Shown here: positions 62,469 through 64,000 of the stretch, piece by piece
Numbering within the stretch: position 1 is the first letter of the stretch
How the letters are laid out: each line of letters opens with the position of its first letter
DNA from: Bradyrhizobium sp. LMTR 3
GTDB taxonomy: Bacteria > Pseudomonadota > Alphaproteobacteria > Rhizobiales > Xanthobacteraceae
Assembly: GCF_001693485.1 (NCBI RefSeq)
Contig: NZ_MAXC01000046.1
Span: 1 to 64,000, forward strand
DNA: 64,000 bases
Direction of reading: 5' to 3'
Translations under genes and position numbers: made by a program
Notes under the pieces: model-generated
Databases searched by the model: none
The model's input: only the letters and a program-made list of their open reading frames with translations
Told to the model about the DNA's origin: nothing

Positions 62469-63509
62469 ATGCGGACATTCAATGGTGTGCAAGCCATGCG
62501 CGGCGTCGCGGCGCTGGCTGTCGTCTGCGGACACGCGGTAATCGCTCGCTCTGATTCGGCGACACAAGGTGCCGCCGAAGCGGCGCACACCATCCTGGCG
62601 AGCGGCGTCGACATCTTCTTCGTCATTTCCGGGTTCATCATTGCGACGACGGCCGCATCGCAAACCGACGCGCTGAATTTCGCTTTCAGAAGGGCCATTC
62701 GAATCTATCCGATGTACTGGCTCGTATTGCTGGCGGCGTTTATCAGTTCGTACTGGATCGCACTCGAAGCGGGAGATCGCCCTGCGCTGGACCTCGGCCA
62801 CATCTTCGCGTGGGACTATCCGAACTGGTATATCGGACCCGCCTGGTCGATCGCGTTTGAAATGCACTTCTACGCCGTTGTCGCGGTGATACTTGCCATT
62901 GCACCGCACCGTCTTTTCGAGCTCTTGTTTGCGGCGCTCTGCGTTGCGGTGGTCGCAATCGTTTTTAAGCTGCCTCTCGGGATCTATTCGCATCCCCTGA
63001 TTCTGGAATTCGGCGCCGGCGTCTTTATCGCTTACCTTGTCCGGATGAAGGGAACGCTGCCTGTCTTGCCGTACAGCACGGTTATCTCCGCAGCCTTGTT
63101 CACTGCGGGCTGGTACTGGATTTTCGTCATCGGAACGAGCAATCCCCAATTCGCACGTGTGCCGACCTATGGTCTTGGTGCGGCACTCCTCATCTATACC
63201 GTCGTCGCGGCCGAACTCCACGGCGCTTCGTTTTCGCGCATCCTGCAATGGCTCGGCAGCATCTCCTATTCGCTCTACATCTCACATTTTTTGCTGATCA
63301 GATGGATCGCGAACTTCCCCGAGCTGTGGCAGATCTCTCAGGCCGGCGTCATCGTCGCCAGCATTCTGCTTTCGATCGGCCTCGCGGCGGTCTTGCACCT
63401 GCTCGTCGAAGTGCCGACGCTCAATTGGGGTCGCAAGCTCAGCCTGACGCGCAGGGGCGGCGAGGTCTCGCTTACCTTCGCTGACGTGCGCGACCTTCAG
63501 AAGCCATAA
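62469..63509 (+). CDS. Acyltransferase-3 (OafA/YrhL-type) membrane protein
   Basis: A 346-residue integral membrane protein with about nine segments. AMRGVAALAVVCGHAVIARS carries the conserved Arg and His of the family, GVDIFFVISGFIIAT the second block, and RAIRIYPMYWLV the third. It probably transfers acetyl groups to surface polysaccharide or lipid; the substrate is unknown. It ends with a soluble tail. Apparently alone in its transcription unit; compare the larger relative at 43254-44438. Confidence 0.92.
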   Translation: MRTFNGVQAMRGVAALAVVCGHAVIARSDSATQGAAEAAHTILASGVDIFFVISGFIIATTAASQTDALNFAFRRAIRIYPMYWLVLLAAFISSYWIALEAGDRPALDLGHIFAWDYPNWYIGPAWSIAFEMHFYAVVAVILAIAPHRLFELLFAALCVAVVAIVFKLPLGIYSHPLILEFGAGVFIAYLVRMKGTLPVLPYSTVISAALFTAGWYWIFVIGTSNPQFARVPTYGLGAALLIYTVVAAELHGASFSRILQWLGSISYSLYISHFLLIRWIANFPELWQISQAGVIVASILLSIGLAAVLHLLVEVPTLNWGRKLSLTRRGGEVSLTFADVRDLQKP

Positions 63510-63657
63510 ACCGGTTCATCAGTTCTGGCGCGCCGGGAGCCGACGTTCGCCCGCCTGGCCGGCAGCGCCGGGCTTTTGCGACATCATTGGACATCGACGT
63601 TTTCATCCGTCCCGGTATGATGATCCCCCGCACAATAAACCTAGGGAGGAGTCGAAG

Positions 63658-64000
63658 ATGAGGACAATTCTTGTCGCCGCTGCACTCGCCGCCCTTACCA
63701 TTGGCGCATCCGCTCAGGACAAGCGTCCTGACTACGGCACGGCGGTCAATGCCGCGGGCGCGAAGAAGATTGCAGCCGGCATACTCGCCGAATGCCAGAA
63801 GAACGGATGGAACGTGGCTGTCGCTGTGGTCGATAATCACGGATTCCTGGTGTATTTCGAACGCATGGACAACACGCAGACCGGCAGCATGGACATCGCC
63901 GTCGGTAAGGCGAGGTCCGCGGCGACCTATCGGCGCCCGACACGCGTTTTCATGGAGGCGATCAACAAAGGTGGGCCGGCCACGGCCACACTTCCCGGTG
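63658..64000 (+). CDS. GlcG/HbpS-family (heme-binding-like) exported protein, 3' end cut by window
   Basis: The frame is open from ATG 63658 to the window edge. A signal peptide (residues 1-20, ending GASAQD) precedes a GlcG/HbpS domain: AKKIAAGILAECQKNGWNVAVAVVDNHG, FLVYFERMDNTQTGSMDIAVGKARSA (shortened to key residues V-D-x-x-G ... R-M-D-x-x ... A-x-x-K-A-x-x-A). The family includes heme-binding sensors and GlcG of glycolate gene clusters. CTAGGGAGGAG upstream is a strong ribosome binding site. The C-terminal part is missing, so full length is unknown. Confidence 0.88.
   Translation, partial: MRTILVAAALAALTIGASAQDKRPDYGTAVNAAGAKKIAAGILAECQKNGWNVAVAVVDNHGFLVYFERMDNTQTGSMDIAVGKARSAATYRRPTRVFMEAINKGGPATATLPG

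Overview
The window looks like chromosomal DNA from a slow-growing Bradyrhizobium or a close relative (Nitrobacteraceae, Alphaproteobacteria). The evidence is high GC, protein sequences that read as Bradyrhizobium-type (RecA, GcvPHT, AlaS, Icd, PurCSQL, RpsD), an alphaproteobacterial LexA box (GAAC-N7-GAAC) before recA, a DUF1476 ATPase-inhibitor gene, and several families of short palindromic intergenic repeats. Only one trace of an insertion sequence is visible, a probable IS110-type transposase start at the left edge. I saw no tRNA, rRNA, CRISPR array or prophage.

Layout: 0-5 kb holds small, mostly hypothetical Bradyrhizobium genes (thioesterase, PilZ, DUF6894, secreted proteins), including two 59-residue genes. 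5-15 kb is housekeeping: recA with its SOS box, a DUF1835-like gene, the gcvT-gcvH-gcvP operon behind a tandem glycine riboswitch, and alaS. 15-23 kb mixes RlpA-like, DUF2270, DUF3455, icd, a TrmJ methyltransferase fused to a DUF559 nuclease-like domain, and a Cys/Met-rich DUF1326-DUF2182 pair. 23-33 kb is the most interesting part. An OsmC / acyl-CoA-dehydrogenase-like / rhodanese operon sits behind a sigma-54 promoter. A divergent sigma-54 activator (PAS-PAS-AAA-HTH) faces a second sigma-54 promoter with a palindromic upstream site. That promoter reads into a cyanate-type ABC transporter and cyanase (cynS). Together these may be one nitrogen/sulfur scavenging module.

33-45 kb: a PEP-mutase-like gene divergent from a LysR regulator, the zeta ATPase inhibitor, purC-purS-purQ with a TctC-type binding protein translationally coupled to purQ, a thioesterase/EamA pair, and purL. 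45-51 kb has bolA and grxD, separated here by an LtrA membrane protein and the ergothioneine genes egtB-egtD, followed by a macrodomain gene with no proper start codon. 51-57 kb has two tandem beta-lactamase-like hydrolases, an exported GH1 beta-glucosidase and a divergent membrane GH17 protein, probably for beta-glucan. 57-64 kb has threonine aldolase, an FMN alpha-hydroxyacid oxidase, rpsD, an E2-like acyltransferase, an HpcH/HpaI aldolase starting at TTG, an acyltransferase-3 protein and a truncated GlcG/HbpS gene.

All calls come from reading the sequence by eye. Family names are recognition-based and no database search was run. Start sites were chosen from ribosome binding sites and family N-termini where possible.
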